64,000 bases of DNA from Anniella stebbinsi (GCA_029215795.1 JARDYH010000003.1:257432562-257496561), one strand, 5' to 3'; positions 54,466 through 64,000 are shown, counted from the stretch's first letter. The notes: generated by a model from the letters alone, not told the origin. Program-made: numbers and translations.

Positions 54466-54800
54466 GGCCTCCTCCACACGAGACGTTTAATGAGCCTTGA
54501 AGGCTCATTATAAATTTTACCTACACACGAGCGGAGCGCAAAACGGGCGTACAGGCGCGTTATCTCCCCGATAATGCGCATTTTCGAACGCGTGTTAAAT
54601 AGCGACTTTTATTTTGCTCCGGCCGTTAAAGCGCATTTTCGCTGTGTGAACAAGCGATTATGCGCATTAACTACCTGTAAAGTGCTTTTTGGGCATCTTT
54701 TAATGCGCTTCGCCGCCTCCCGTGCAGAGGGATTAGGCGTAAATGCGCCTCCGCGAAAATGCGCATAATCCCCGAACCGGGCGCAAAAGCGCATCCTGGA
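54466..54800 (-). mobile_element. CpG-rich TIR element, copy A (inverted)
   Basis: Begins 'ggcctcctccacacgag' and runs 'ttaatgagccttgaaggctc', 'gagcggagcgcaaaacgggc', 'taatgcgcattttcgaacgc', ending near 'gcgcaaaagcgcatcctgga', where the far TIR is missing. High identity to copy B in the opposite orientation. Confidence 0.75.
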
Positions 54801-55893
54801 ACAGGTTACAAGATTGAGGTGATAGAGTAGGTCGAGATCTTTTTAACAGGGTAATTTGGCAATGACGTTTCTCAAAAGGGGTACCTGTATGTCTAGCCCT
54901 TCTACACAGATGGAACAGCCATGACAAAACTCCCCTATATAAAAAATAATGCTAGAGCCAAATATGCCTGGACAGAAGCTAGTGATTAAAGCAATAACTA
55001 ATCTTGCTAGGTGTGACATCATTCCCCCTTAGTCCTCCTTTTATCTCTCTATCATAAAAGGATCCCAACTATGGGACAGTCATCAGAATGCTGCTCATTG
55101 ATTCTGTGACTCACCAACTCTTTTTGGCCTCACAGCAACCAGCCCAGCACTCTATTCCCCTTTCCCTTCACCGCTGCCACCATATACCGCTGGACCTTGC
55201 CTCAGGTACTTCGAGAATCCAATCCAGTCTGTAAAACAAAATAACTTTTATTTAACAATAAGAAAGTTTATGCAATTTACAAAGCTTGTGGTTTCAGTAG
55301 TTGCAATGCTTGTTTGTTTCAATACAGTTTCCTAAGTAACCCTGCCTTCTCTACCTGCTAGACTACACATTGATCCTACTCTTGCTCTAAACCCTTCTGC
55401 AGACAAACCCAGATTCCTTCTCACCCTCTCCACACACAACTCTCAACTGCTTCTCGCTTAACTCCTCCCTCTCACTGCTAACTGCCAATCCAAACCTTTG
55501 AATCAGCATTCACTTCACATTCACTTAACTCACTCCCTGTCCCAACAGAATTAACCACTTACCAACCTGGTATTCAAAGTCCAAACAGCACTTACATTCT
55601 AAATAGCAATAATTAGTAAAGCATTGCGAACACATAAATAAATGGCATTAAACAGTAAAACATCACTCTAGGTAGTAATGTTTTATCCATTTGAATCTCT
55701 TGGGACTCCACCTATTCTATGCAGTGAATGGGAAAAACAACTAGCTTCTATACATCAGAGGGTTTTACATTTCAACCTCCCAACATTTGACGGGTGGTTT
55801 TGTCAGCCGGGCTTCAGTTTTCAGGGGTTTTCAGGGGTAATTGTAGCTCTTTGGCTGTCTCGTGTGAAGGCCTGTTGCTGTTTTTGGATGGTG

Positions 55894-55942
55894 ACACATA
55901 ACCCTTCCTCAGCCTAGGATGGGAAGTCGAAAACCGAATGCT
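55894..55942. repeat. Left arm of a 49-bp inverted repeat
   Basis: Matches the reverse complement of 58090-58138 at 48 of 49 positions. From 'acacataacccttcctcag' to 'cgaaaaccgaatgct'. Confidence 0.9.
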
Positions 55943-56037
55943 CTTCATCACAACAGTTAAAGGTGCAGGCACCATACTAGAGTGACCATATACAAAAGAA
56001 GGCAGGGCCCCTGCAACTTTAACTGTTGTGATGAAGA
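55943..56037. repeat. Palindromic segment
   Basis: 'cttcatcacaacagttaaag' near the left is the inverted complement of 'ctttaactgttgtgatgaag' near the right. It abuts the 49-bp repeat arm at 55894-55942. Confidence 0.75.
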
Positions 56038-56811
56038 GGGAATTTTACCAGGAACTAATTGCATACAAATGACACTGGCTGAAATTCCCTTTTCTCTACA
56101 ACTGTTAAAGTTACATGAGCCCTGACCTGGATTTTATCTGGTCACCCTACCCTACGGATGTTTCATCCAGAATCAGATGCTTACCAGCTTTTGTCAGCTT
56201 TCCCCCAGGAATCATTTTAAAAACTGCTCTGCTACCTTTTTTATGTTAAGCAACAGCAGTCTGGTCCTATTTTTGTTCAAGTGGAGCCCATTCCTTTTGT
56301 ATAAGCTTGGCTTGTCCCAAAATGTTCCTCAGTGCCTAAGAAATCTAAACTCCTCCTCCCTACATCCCGGTCTCATCCATGCATTGCAACTCCTCATCTT
56401 CACCTGACTAATGGCCCCTGCATGTGGAAAGGACAGCATTTCAGTGAAAGCCACCTTGGTGGTCCCAGCTTTCAACCTCCTACCTAGCAACCTGAATTTG
56501 GCTTCCAGGATTTCACAACATTTTCTGATGCCATTGTGTTGTAAAAATCTGAACAGATCTATGATTTTCACCACAAAACATGTCCATTTCCCCTGACACG
56601 CATCTTACACGCATCCTACATGTGTTCGCTGACATACACACCCAAACCGTCCACACACAAAACCCCAAAGCCCCATTCCCCACTGCCTGTCCATTGTATC
56701 CATTTCTGCAAAAGTCAAGCTGCTTGCAAGTGATTTGGTGGCACAAGAACTAGGAGCTTGTCAATATTGCCAATGCTCCTTCTTCTCCAGGTCAGACTCT
56801 ATTGTAACCAG

Positions 56812-57167
56812 CGCCCCCTCCACAAGAATGCGCCTTTGCGCCTGGTTCCGCGATTATGCGCATTATCGCGGAGGCGCATTTACTCACAATCCCTCTGCAC
56901 GGGAGGCGGCGAGAAGCGGCGAAGCGCATTAAAAGATGCCCAAAAAGCGCTTTCCAGGTAGTTAATGCGCATAATCGCTTGTTCACACAGCGAAAATGCG
57001 CTTTAACGGCCGGAGCAAAATAAAAGTCGCTATTTAACGCGCGTTCGAAAATGCGCATTATCGGGGAGATAACGCGCCTGTACGCCCGTTTTGCGCTCCG
57101 CTCGTGTGTAGGTAAAATTTATAATGAGCCTTCAAGGCTCATTAAACGCCCCGTGTGGAGGAGGCCC
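56812..57167 (+). mobile_element. CpG-rich TIR element, copy B (fullest)
   Basis: Left end 'cgccccctccacaagaatg', right end 'cgtgtggaggaggccc'. The interior has 'gcgattatgcgcattatcgc', 'taatgcgcataatcgcttgt' and 'ccgttttgcgctccgctcgt'. Closest to copy A, with C and D more diverged. Very high CpG density for intergenic DNA. Confidence 0.78.
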
Positions 57168-57186
57168 AGGAGTGACTCATCCAGAT

Positions 57187-57586
57187 GTGACCTTGGCACA
57201 CCTGGAGAGACAAAATGACCATATAAGAGAATGATAGAAGTGGAAGGACGTTGCAAAGCATCTCTGGGTACAAGTAAAATAGCACATGGCAATGCAATGC
57301 CACATCTGGCCACTACTCGGGTCTACTCGAGAGTAGCTATAGCCGGAAATGATGTTTTTGGGGCTGTAAACCAATGGGATGAAGGCTAATGTCATGTGAC
57401 ATCTGATGTATAAAAGTACTTGTTTGCACCTTGGTGTGGTGTGACTCTGGAAAGCAGGGTTAGCGTCCAGAGGTCATTTATTCTGCGCAGAATAAAATCA
57501 GTTTCCAAAGCTTCAAGAGGGCTTTCGTCAAGTGTTTCACATCTGGACTTTGGACACTTGGAAATAGCATAATTTATGCAACAATT
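57187..57586 (+). mobile_element. LTR-like segment
   Basis: CCAAT at 57371, TATAAAAG at 57409-57416 and AATAAA at 57491-57496 occur in LTR-like order and spacing, followed near 57582 by 'attggtaccaacatacacc', which could be a primer-binding-site-like stretch. No second LTR or coding region was recognised, so this could also be chance or an unrelated promoter. Confidence 0.28.
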
Positions 57587-58089
57587 GGTACCAACATACA
57601 CCAGCACCACTGATTCCACCCGCACCCAAGAAAATAATATCTTTTCCTAGAGCTGAAAATTTAACAATGTTGGTGCCAGGTGAACCATCATCATCGGCCC
57701 TTAGTTTGATTCCGTGAAGCCATGAAGCAAAGCAGTGTTGGCCACCATCATGTGCAGCGTCGGCCGCCATGTGCAGGCCATGAGTGAAGCCACACCCACT
57801 GGGACCTTTAAGCATTGCTCCTGCCATAGTTCACACACACCCCGGCCCCCTGAGGAAGGTATCTGCCCACTCAATTGTCCTGAGGGGGGCTGAACTGCAG
57901 CAGGCAGGAGGGGACAACCACGCCAGCGCGTCCAGTTCTCTTCTGCTTTATTTCTTTTGTTTTGAATTTCCAGCGCCATGTCTCCTCTAGGCCGCAGGTG
58001 GCGCTGTGAAAAGATGTGTGCGTCAGTGTGCGCCTCTCTCTCTCTCCCTTCCCGCCTCTCCTTCCCAACAATGAAAACCCATCAGCCCA

Positions 58090-58138
58090 AGCATTCGGTT
58101 TTCGACTACCCATCCTAGGCTGAGGAAGGGTTATGTGT
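58090..58138. repeat. Right arm of a 49-bp inverted repeat
   Basis: Reverse complement of 55894-55942 with one mismatch. It borders the SOS1 CpG-rich region. Confidence 0.9.
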
Positions 58139-58332
58139 GGTTCAGACTCTCACTTCCGCGCTGAAGGGGAGGGGGCGGGGTGGGAGAAGGAGGAAGAGAG
58201 AGAGAGAGAAGAGAAACGGAAAAAGGAAAGCAAGGCAAGGCGGGCGACTTCCAAATAAAAGCTTGCGGGAAGGCAGGGGGAGGGGCCGAGCGCTAGCCGG
58301 ACTGCGCATGTCCCATCGGCCTTTGCGCCCAC

Positions 58333-58344
58333 TGCGCACGCGCG
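58333..58344. promoter_or_regulatory. NRF1 consensus site
   Basis: TGCGCACGCGCG matches the NRF1 consensus YGCGCAYGCGCR at all 12 positions. A half-site-like 'ctgcgcatgtcc' lies about 30 bases upstream. Confidence 0.7.
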
Positions 58345-58514
58345 GGCGGTTGTAACCGTCAGGGCAAGAGAAGAACCCCAGGAGTTCAAAGCTGCGCTCG
58401 GGACCCTGCTCTTCTCTGCGGCCCCTCAGCAACCGTTGCTTCCCTGCCGCTGTCGGGCGGCCTTCCTTCCCTTCTGTTCCTCTTAGGCCCGGTCCTGTCA
58501 GGTCGAGGGAAAGG

Positions 58515-58559
58515 ATGCCCGGTAGTGTCTTGTCCCAGGCCGGCCTCGGCGCTGAGTGA
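58515..58559 (+). other. Possible uORF 1 of SOS1 (14 codons)
   Basis: ATG at 58515, stop TGA at 58557-58559 ([14 protein letters not shown]). It matters only if transcription starts upstream of it. Confidence 0.4.
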
Positions 58560-58597
58560 GACAAGGCCGGGCCGGGCGGCGGGCGACCGACTAAGGG

Positions 58598-58747
58598 ATG
58601 TCGCCGCCGCCCCCCGACGCTGGGTCCTGCCGCTGCCGCCGCCGCCCCCGGCGGCTCCCGCTGCCTCTGTCCTCCTCCGGTTCCGGGTGTTGCCCGCGAC
58701 CGCCGCACCGGGCCCCGGAACGACGTCGGGCTCAGCCCCAGCAGTGA
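58598..58747 (+). other. Possible uORF 2 of SOS1 (49 codons)
   Basis: ATG at 58598 to TGA at 58745-58747, rich in Pro and Arg because of GC content. It ends 44 bases before the SOS1 ATG. Confidence 0.4.
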
Positions 58748-58791
58748 CTCCCGTCGCTTCCCCTCACAGGGGACGGGACGGGGCGAGCAGG

Positions 58792-58878
58792 ATGCAGGCG
58801 CCGCCGCTGCAGTACGAGTTCTTCAGTGAGGAGAACGCGGCCAAGTGGCGGGGGCTGCTCGTGCCCGCCCTGAAAAAG
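58792..58878 (+). CDS. SOS1: SOS1 first coding exon, 3' partial gene
   Basis: Encodes 29 residues: [20 protein letters not shown] then GLLVPALKK, the start of the histone-fold region of Son of sevenless 1, the plasma-membrane-recruited GEF that loads Ras with GTP downstream of receptor tyrosine kinases and GRB2. It matches the known SOS1 N-terminus with few changes and ends at donor 'gtgagc' after Lys, in phase 0. The frame stays open upstream to about 58525 without an ATG, so the ATG at 58792 is the start. All later exons lie beyond the window. Its place after MAP4K3 on the same strand agrees with vertebrate gene order. Confidence 0.96.
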
Positions 58879-59028
58879 GTGAGCGAGGCAGAGCGCCTCA
58901 CTGGCGTCAGCGGGTCATTGGTAGCACTCTTTCCAACAAGGGGTTTTAACGTGAAATGAAGGGGAGGAATGTAAATAGAGGATGTGGGAGGGAGTCGTAC
59001 TGTGTGTGTGTGTACGTATGTATTCCCC

Positions 59029-59110
59029 AATATGGTGCCCTCCAGAGCTGTCTGGGGCATTATGGAAGTCGTAGTCCAACACTGCTGGAGGGCATCAGGT
59101 TAGGGAAGAT
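59029..59110. mobile_element. Foldback MITE, same family as 21459-21554
   Basis: 'atggtgccctccagagctgt' is mirrored by 'acactgctggagggcatcag', around 'gtcgtagtccaac'. Lies just inside SOS1 intron 1. Confidence 0.6.
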
Positions 59111-59799
59111 TCATGTAGATTAGGTAACATGTGTTGTTTTGAATGCCTAGGATTTCATGGGTGTTGACATTTACAAGAGAAGGCTGACAATCCCAGATTA
59201 GAATAGTTATATGTTTCCCTATTTTTTGACATATACTAGTGAATGCTGGCAGTCACATTTTGGTGACAGTCAGTATTCACTTGTGTATTTCTGAGTACTT
59301 GGGTATCCACAAAAACTGTCTTGAGATTATCATAATTCACATGTCAGTGTTGATACTCAGATTTTATATATTTGCTCTGTGTCTGTATGCATGTACATAT
59401 GTGGGTACTGCTTTTTTCCCCAGTATGAGTTTCTTTGGGACACAACTAGAGTCCAAGTAATATACTATACAGCATATAATGGTTGGCAGTTAGAGCCCTC
59501 AGTCAAAACCATCTTCTTCTTTCCCCCCCCAACTCCCCAGTTGTCAGCCTAGACAAAAGAAGCACAGAGAAAATTTTGTGTGGGAGAATAAGAAGGTGTT
59601 GAGCACAGAAACAAATTGTATAGGAATGGATCCAAAGAACATGAAGCAAAACTCCCCTTGTGCAAATTTACAACTCAGTTAAACGAGTAACATCTGTTTC
59701 TTCTGAGAGATGATACAGGGCTGACCTATTTTACTGGCCTATCTTTAAATAAAAATGTTCCTTTCATCCATGGATTTTCCCCGTCAGGTGAAGGTCCTT

Positions 59800-60003
59800 C
59801 ACCATGAAGCTGATTGGTAGACTCAGAACAGTTAAAAGGAAGTACTTCTTCACACAGCACATAATTGAACTATGGAATTGGCTTCCACAAGTTGTAGTGA
59901 TGGCCACAAATTTAGATGGCTTTTATAGGGGATTAGTCAAATTCATAGAGGATAAGACTGTTGATGGCTACTAGTCATGATGGCTATATGCTACCTCCAA
60001 GCC
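59800..60003 (+). mobile_element. CR1/L2-type LINE 3' fragment
   Basis: 'aaggaagtacttcttcacac', 'gaactatggaattggcttcc' and 'gatggctatatgctacctcc' match the family at 29448-29840. The tail is missing. Confidence 0.7.
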
Positions 60004-60676
60004 CAGCAAACTGTGGCTAATCTTAACTATGGTTAGTTTCAAACAAGCAAATCATAGTTACTGAAGCTGGCTTGTTAAAAGTAACCATGGTTACAAATAA
60101 CTGGAGTTCTGAGTCCAAACAAGACAACAAGCAGTGGTGAAGCAAAAGCTTCCAAACACCTAGAGAAAGAGAGGAGAACATGTGAGTTCAAGGCTCGCTG
60201 TAGCTTACACTTGTACGTGGCCTTCCTGATTATGAATACGGAACAATTATGAAACCTAGTCCATTCTGAGTTGGTATGCCCATGTTTATTTCAGCAGTAA
60301 AGATGAATATTTTATATTCCTGTTATCTTTAGTTTTCATCTTGTTCATTTGGAACTGTGCTGTACAAGATACTATATATAAACAGATTCTTACACACACA
60401 CTCCCACGGATTTTTGAATCCTCAGTAGAAATGGAGGAAATAGATTAAAGTAGAAATTAGAAAGCAGTTTTCATCTTCCTTATTTTCCAATCACTTGCTC
60501 TCTTCCTCCTTCCTCCTTATCAGAGCTGCGCCATGGATAGTTCTAGTCACAGTTGATTTCAACTAGGGCTTGCAAGCCTGGTTTAACTCTGTTAGCATTA
60601 AACAAAAGTTAGCTATAACATCATTGTAGACACAAGTCTATATCATAATTACTAAAAAAAAAGGAGTGGGACAAAG

Positions 60677-61521
60677 ACCTGGTTTGCATGTAACAGCTAT
60701 TATGGATTGTTTAATTGTGACATCCAAACTACAGATATGAAGGCCTGAGAAAAACTCAGGAAAATTAAAAGGAAAAAACTTTTTTTTTTCTGAGTAACAT
60801 TTTTGTTTGCTTCCAAAAACTTGGAAAAATTGAATAGTTTTGGATTATGAAATACTTTCTTTTAGAATTTAAGACATAGTATTTATATGTTGTGACCCAA
60901 CTTTTACTCTCCGCAAAATGATTTCTAAAAACACCTTTATGGAAAGACTAGAGATGCAAAATGTCTGGAAATAATGATGTCATGGGGGGAAATGTTTTTA
61001 ATCCTCTCTGTAAGAATCCCAGCATAATTATTTCTTTGATTCCTTATTAAAATTATTGATTTAAAGTATATTTTACTGATAGACATTTATGCTCAGTTCC
61101 CCAAAATTTACATAGCGTCGCCATTGTGCATCACTGATAATGAATGCACATTCTTGACAGTTTTGTTTTTGTTTTATAAAGTCCTGTATTTCTAAAACGC
61201 TATAGCAGTCATTTAATGTAGTCCTAATTTATTCAGACAATAATTACAAATTTACTGAGTTTACTCTTAAAAGTGTTAAAATATAATGATAATTTTATGA
61301 GCAAACTAAATTATACATAAAATAACTTTAGGAGCAGAAAGGCTGCTTTATGTTCCTAAAGCAGTCCTCCCCTTCCTGGTGCCCTTCAGATGTTTTGGAC
61401 TACAGTGTCCAGCATTCTTGATCATTGGCTATGCTACCTGAGGCTGATGGGAGCAGAAGGGTGTCTTAAAGCAACAAAACACACACACACACAGTTAACC
61501 ATTTCATGCGAACCAGGTCTA
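60677..61521. mobile_element. Possible long TIR element
   Basis: 'agacctggtttgcatgtaac' at the left is mirrored by 'catttcatgcgaaccaggtct' at the right (imperfect). The interior is AT-rich and includes a foldback copy and a (CA)n tract. The pairing could be two separate copies of a shared end motif. Confidence 0.35.
61363..61460. mobile_element. Foldback MITE, same family as 21459-21554
   Basis: 'tggtgcccttcagatgtttt' with 'ggactacagtgtccagcatt' and 'gaggctgatgggag'. The right arm is eroded. Confidence 0.5.
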
Positions 61522-63221
61522 GGTGTGCTACAGGCTACCACAGAAGATTAGGGGCCTGTTCAGACTATCACGGAGGGTGGGGGTAGGTACGGGAACTATG
61601 ACGCATGAAGGGATAGGAAAACCACTACAAGGACCATCCTCACTTTCACTGAAATGTGAGGATGAAGAGTCTTTATGGTATGTTTTGTTTGTATAAGAAT
61701 TGGTTTACGATATAGCTCCATGTATTGCACTTCCTTGATTGGAGCACAGGCTCTGAAGAGCACTTAGCCATTGATTTCAGTGAGTGAGATTTAAACTTGG
61801 TCTGTATTGTATCAGTGGCTCTTAAATGCTTGATCCTGGGTCTGTGCTCCAATTAAGTAAGCACAAGATAAGGCTTTCAGTTCCCCCTGTGCATTTTACT
61901 TGTATGTTTAAATTGTATTTTAGTCTGATTTTTTTCTTAATGCTTCAATGCTAGCCACATTTTACTATTTTATTATTCCATATATCCAAAGTATATGTAC
62001 TTAAGATTGCAGCAGACAATTAAGGGAAATAGTTTAATATTCTTGTTTTAGTAGCACGCAGTCTGCAAAGTTGTATGCAGTTAAGATAAATGCATAATAT
62101 TCTAAATCTGTAGACATTAATAGATGTCTTAAAACTCAGACTTTTTTGTTAGCTCTTATGTACACAAACATTGCATTTAAATTTGGTTGGCTTTAGTTAT
62201 GGTCCTGGCAAAGCAAAGCCTCACATGTAATTCTAACTTTATCTGTAATGCAGACACAGTGTTGCATTTAACTTTGCTGCTGTTGAAATTGTTTTATAGC
62301 GTAACTTTGAAACATGATGACTCCTTCTATTTAGAAATGTATAATAAATACGTTGGGGAGGCTAAAACTTTCAGAAAGCAACTTTCATATCTGTATTCAA
62401 GCTATTTATTTCCCCCTTGAATACTAGCTTTTAATTGTCTACTGTTATTGCCAATGTAAACTGATCTATGCAGTTGTCTCCTTTTTATTTTCATCTACTT
62501 TATGCCTGGTGCCATTGTAACAGTTGCCATTAGTTTATTTGTATCCTGCATTTACTTGGTAAAATCATGCTCAAAGTAGCTTACAGTATCCATAATTTAC
62601 ACAATGTAATATGGGTGTAAATAATTAAGTTATAAATTATAACAAAATTTAGACAATCATACACTTAAGTGTATTACAATTAACATACACTAGAGTTAAA
62701 CAATCCAAACAGTTTACAAAGATAAAACAAAGGAGAAATAAACAAATCCAATAACAAAAACAATCATAGGGGCTGCAGTATTTGAAGTTGGAGTCAGCCT
62801 ATCAATGCCCTGCCCTACAAGGCATTGTGGAATGAGGCAAAGAAGCAGAGATCAGGTCCTAGGTCCTGTAGGACTCACACTTAGGTAGTCTCTAGGCACT
62901 TGCAGCAGCTTTGTAGGACTCATGGCTTGATGGTCTCTAAGTACCTTTCAATAGCAGCCTTTGTAGCTGGAATCAGTCAGACCCCTATCCTCCCAGGTAG
63001 GTGAAATGAGGCAGGGACCAGGTCTAGTAGGACTCTGGCTTGATGGTCTCCAGGCACCCACAGCAGCAGGTTTTGTAGCTGGAGTCAGTTAGGGCCCTGA
63101 AGCAGAGAAGCATAGACCTGGTCTTGCAGGACTCACAGCTAGATGATCTCTAAAGACCTTCAGCAGGAACAGCAGCAATTTCTGTAACTGGTGTCAATCC
63201 AGCTGCCAGAAAGAATTAACT

Positions 63222-63309
63222 ATGTAATCCTGTTCATGTTTACTCAGAAGCAAATCCTACTGAGGTCATTGGGACGTACACCCTATAAGTGCATTTAGGA
63301 TTATAGCGT
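63222..63309. repeat. Short interspersed repeat, same family as 4016-4106
   Basis: 'gtttactcagaagcaaatcc', 'tactgaggtcattgggacgt' and 'gcatttaggattatagcg' correspond to the blocks of the other copies. Confidence 0.6.
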
Positions 63310-63858
63310 AATTCAATGTAGAAATTCTATGTGACAGACAAAAAAAATAGAACAATCTGGTCTCCATTTTTGGGCAAAGGGTCCAAATAATGGATACATT
63401 TGGGAAGTGAGGAAGCGAAACCCAAAGCTGTGGTGTGAGCCAGTTTTAGCTTTATGAACATTAATTCATATTGGAGTAATCTTAATGTCAATCTCTTAAC
63501 TGTGCACTACTCCAATTGTTCCTTGCCATCCTGGTTATATGGCTAAACCTGTAGTCATCAGATACTAAATATCTTATGGGGTTAGAGAAGATTCCAGCTT
63601 GCATCAAAAGTTTTCAGGGAAAGCTTTTTTGAACCTTATATCTCTTCACAAAATAATCAGTTTCTTCAAGACTAAAACTCTCTAAGCTCATTTGATAAAG
63701 TTGTCCATAATAAAAGAGGAGATGTGACTGTCTGTTCTTCTGCACCAAATCTGTGAAACCTAGACACCTAAACTTGCATGCATATCAAATGTGCACCTTG
63801 GAGTTAGTTTCATTTTAAAACACATTAATTAATTTCAAGTCCATGAAGTCTGCAGTAA

Positions 63859-64000
63859 CATCTACTGCCACTAGGGGCACACTTCCCTACTAGGGGCATC
63901 TACTGCCACTAGGGGCACACTTCCCTACTAGGGGCATCTACTGCCACTAGGGGCACACTTCCCTACTAGGGGCACACTTCCCTACTAGGGGCACACTTCC
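63859..64000. repeat. 19-bp minisatellite with dimer higher-order structure, runs off window
   Basis: Two related monomers, X = CATCTACTGCCACTAGGGG and Y = CACACTTCCCTACTAGGGG, alternate X-Y-X-Y-X-Y and then continue Y-Y. All seven whole units are exact copies. The array continues past 64000. Confidence 0.95.

Larger units (their letters stand above)
53891..58135. other. MAP4K3-SOS1 intergenic region
   Basis: Contains a small TIR remnant (54048-54125), inverted CpG-rich element copies A and B (54466-54800, 56812-57167), the left arm of a 49-bp inverted repeat (55894-55942; right arm 58090-58138), a local palindrome (about 55943-56037) and an LTR-like stretch (about 57187-57586). A minus-strand open frame at 57537-57827 is not recognised. 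Confidence 0.7.
58136..58890 (+). promoter_or_regulatory. SOS1: SOS1 CpG island / promoter region
   Basis: Dense CpG and GC from about 58140 through the first coding exon, with no obvious TATA box, in the layout of a housekeeping promoter. A strong NRF1-type site lies at 58333-58344. The transcription start cannot be placed from sequence. Confidence 0.8.
58879..64000 (+). other. SOS1: SOS1 intron 1 (partial)
   Basis: No second SOS1 exon recognised. Contains foldback copies (59029-59110, 61363-61460), a LINE fragment (59800-60003), a possible long TIR pair (60677 and 61521), a short interspersed repeat (63222-63309), and a minisatellite at the window edge. A region at 62.8-63.2 kb repeats the phrase 'tgatggtctc' with 'aggactcacagct'-type words several times, a diverged local repeat. 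Confidence 0.7.

Noticed and set aside
58142..58708. A 188-codon minus-strand frame over the SOS1 CpG island
   Set aside because: Low-complexity Pro/Arg/Gly composition explained by GC richness; no recognisable domain. A divergent promoter transcript is possible, but a protein is not supported.
58525..58791. N-terminal extension of SOS1 in the same frame
   Set aside because: The frame is open but has no ATG (the only start would be GTG), and known SOS1 proteins begin at MQA.
1..64000. CRISPR arrays, bacterial operons, integrated prophage
   Set aside because: The window is intron-bearing vertebrate DNA; the direct repeats seen are microsatellites, a minisatellite and transposon copies.

Overview
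The window is vertebrate nuclear DNA, most likely from a squamate reptile. Its genes are split by large GT-AG introns. The interspersed repeats are CR1/L2-type LINE 3' ends, a tRNA-derived SINE, a DIRS retrotransposon and many short non-autonomous DNA elements; I see no mammalian Alu, B1 or L1 pattern. The squamate call is inference from this repeat mix; turtle or crocodilian is the main alternative.

Two protein-coding genes lie head to tail on the + strand. From 1344 to 51928 are the last 20 coding exons of MAP4K3 (GLK), a Ste20-family kinase. They encode 544 residues: the C-terminal part of the linker after the kinase domain, proline-rich SH3-binding segments, and the whole C-terminal citron homology (CNH) domain. 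All 20 exons join in frame (1635 nt including the stop), and every junction used is GT-AG. The kinase domain lies upstream of the window. The 3' UTR probably ends near 53.89 kb, after an AATAAA at 53865. After about 4 kb of intergenic DNA comes the CpG-rich promoter region and first coding exon of SOS1 (ATG at 58792, 29 residues), the Ras guanine-nucleotide exchange factor. The rest of the window is SOS1 intron 1. The order MAP4K3 then SOS1 on one strand matches human 2p22.

The most striking element is a 6.0-kb DIRS-like tyrosine-recombinase retrotransposon (39388-45429) in a MAP4K3 intron. It has inverted terminal repeats, a decayed gag, a pol reading frame (reverse transcriptase, RNase H, methyltransferase-like domain) broken by two TGA codons, and a tyrosine recombinase frame broken by one frameshift. 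It also has a near-perfect internal complementary region that mirrors both outer termini back to back. It sits inside a tRNA-derived SINE.

The introns and intergenic DNA also hold several families of terminal-inverted-repeat mini-elements. These include a CpG-rich ~350-bp family present four times, a ~220-bp palindromic family present twice, and a family of foldbacks of about 100 bp. There are also an exact 90-bp tandem duplication, a 19-bp minisatellite with dimeric higher-order structure at the right edge, and a 49-bp inverted repeat whose right arm abuts the SOS1 promoter. No rRNA, functional tRNA or CRISPR feature was seen.
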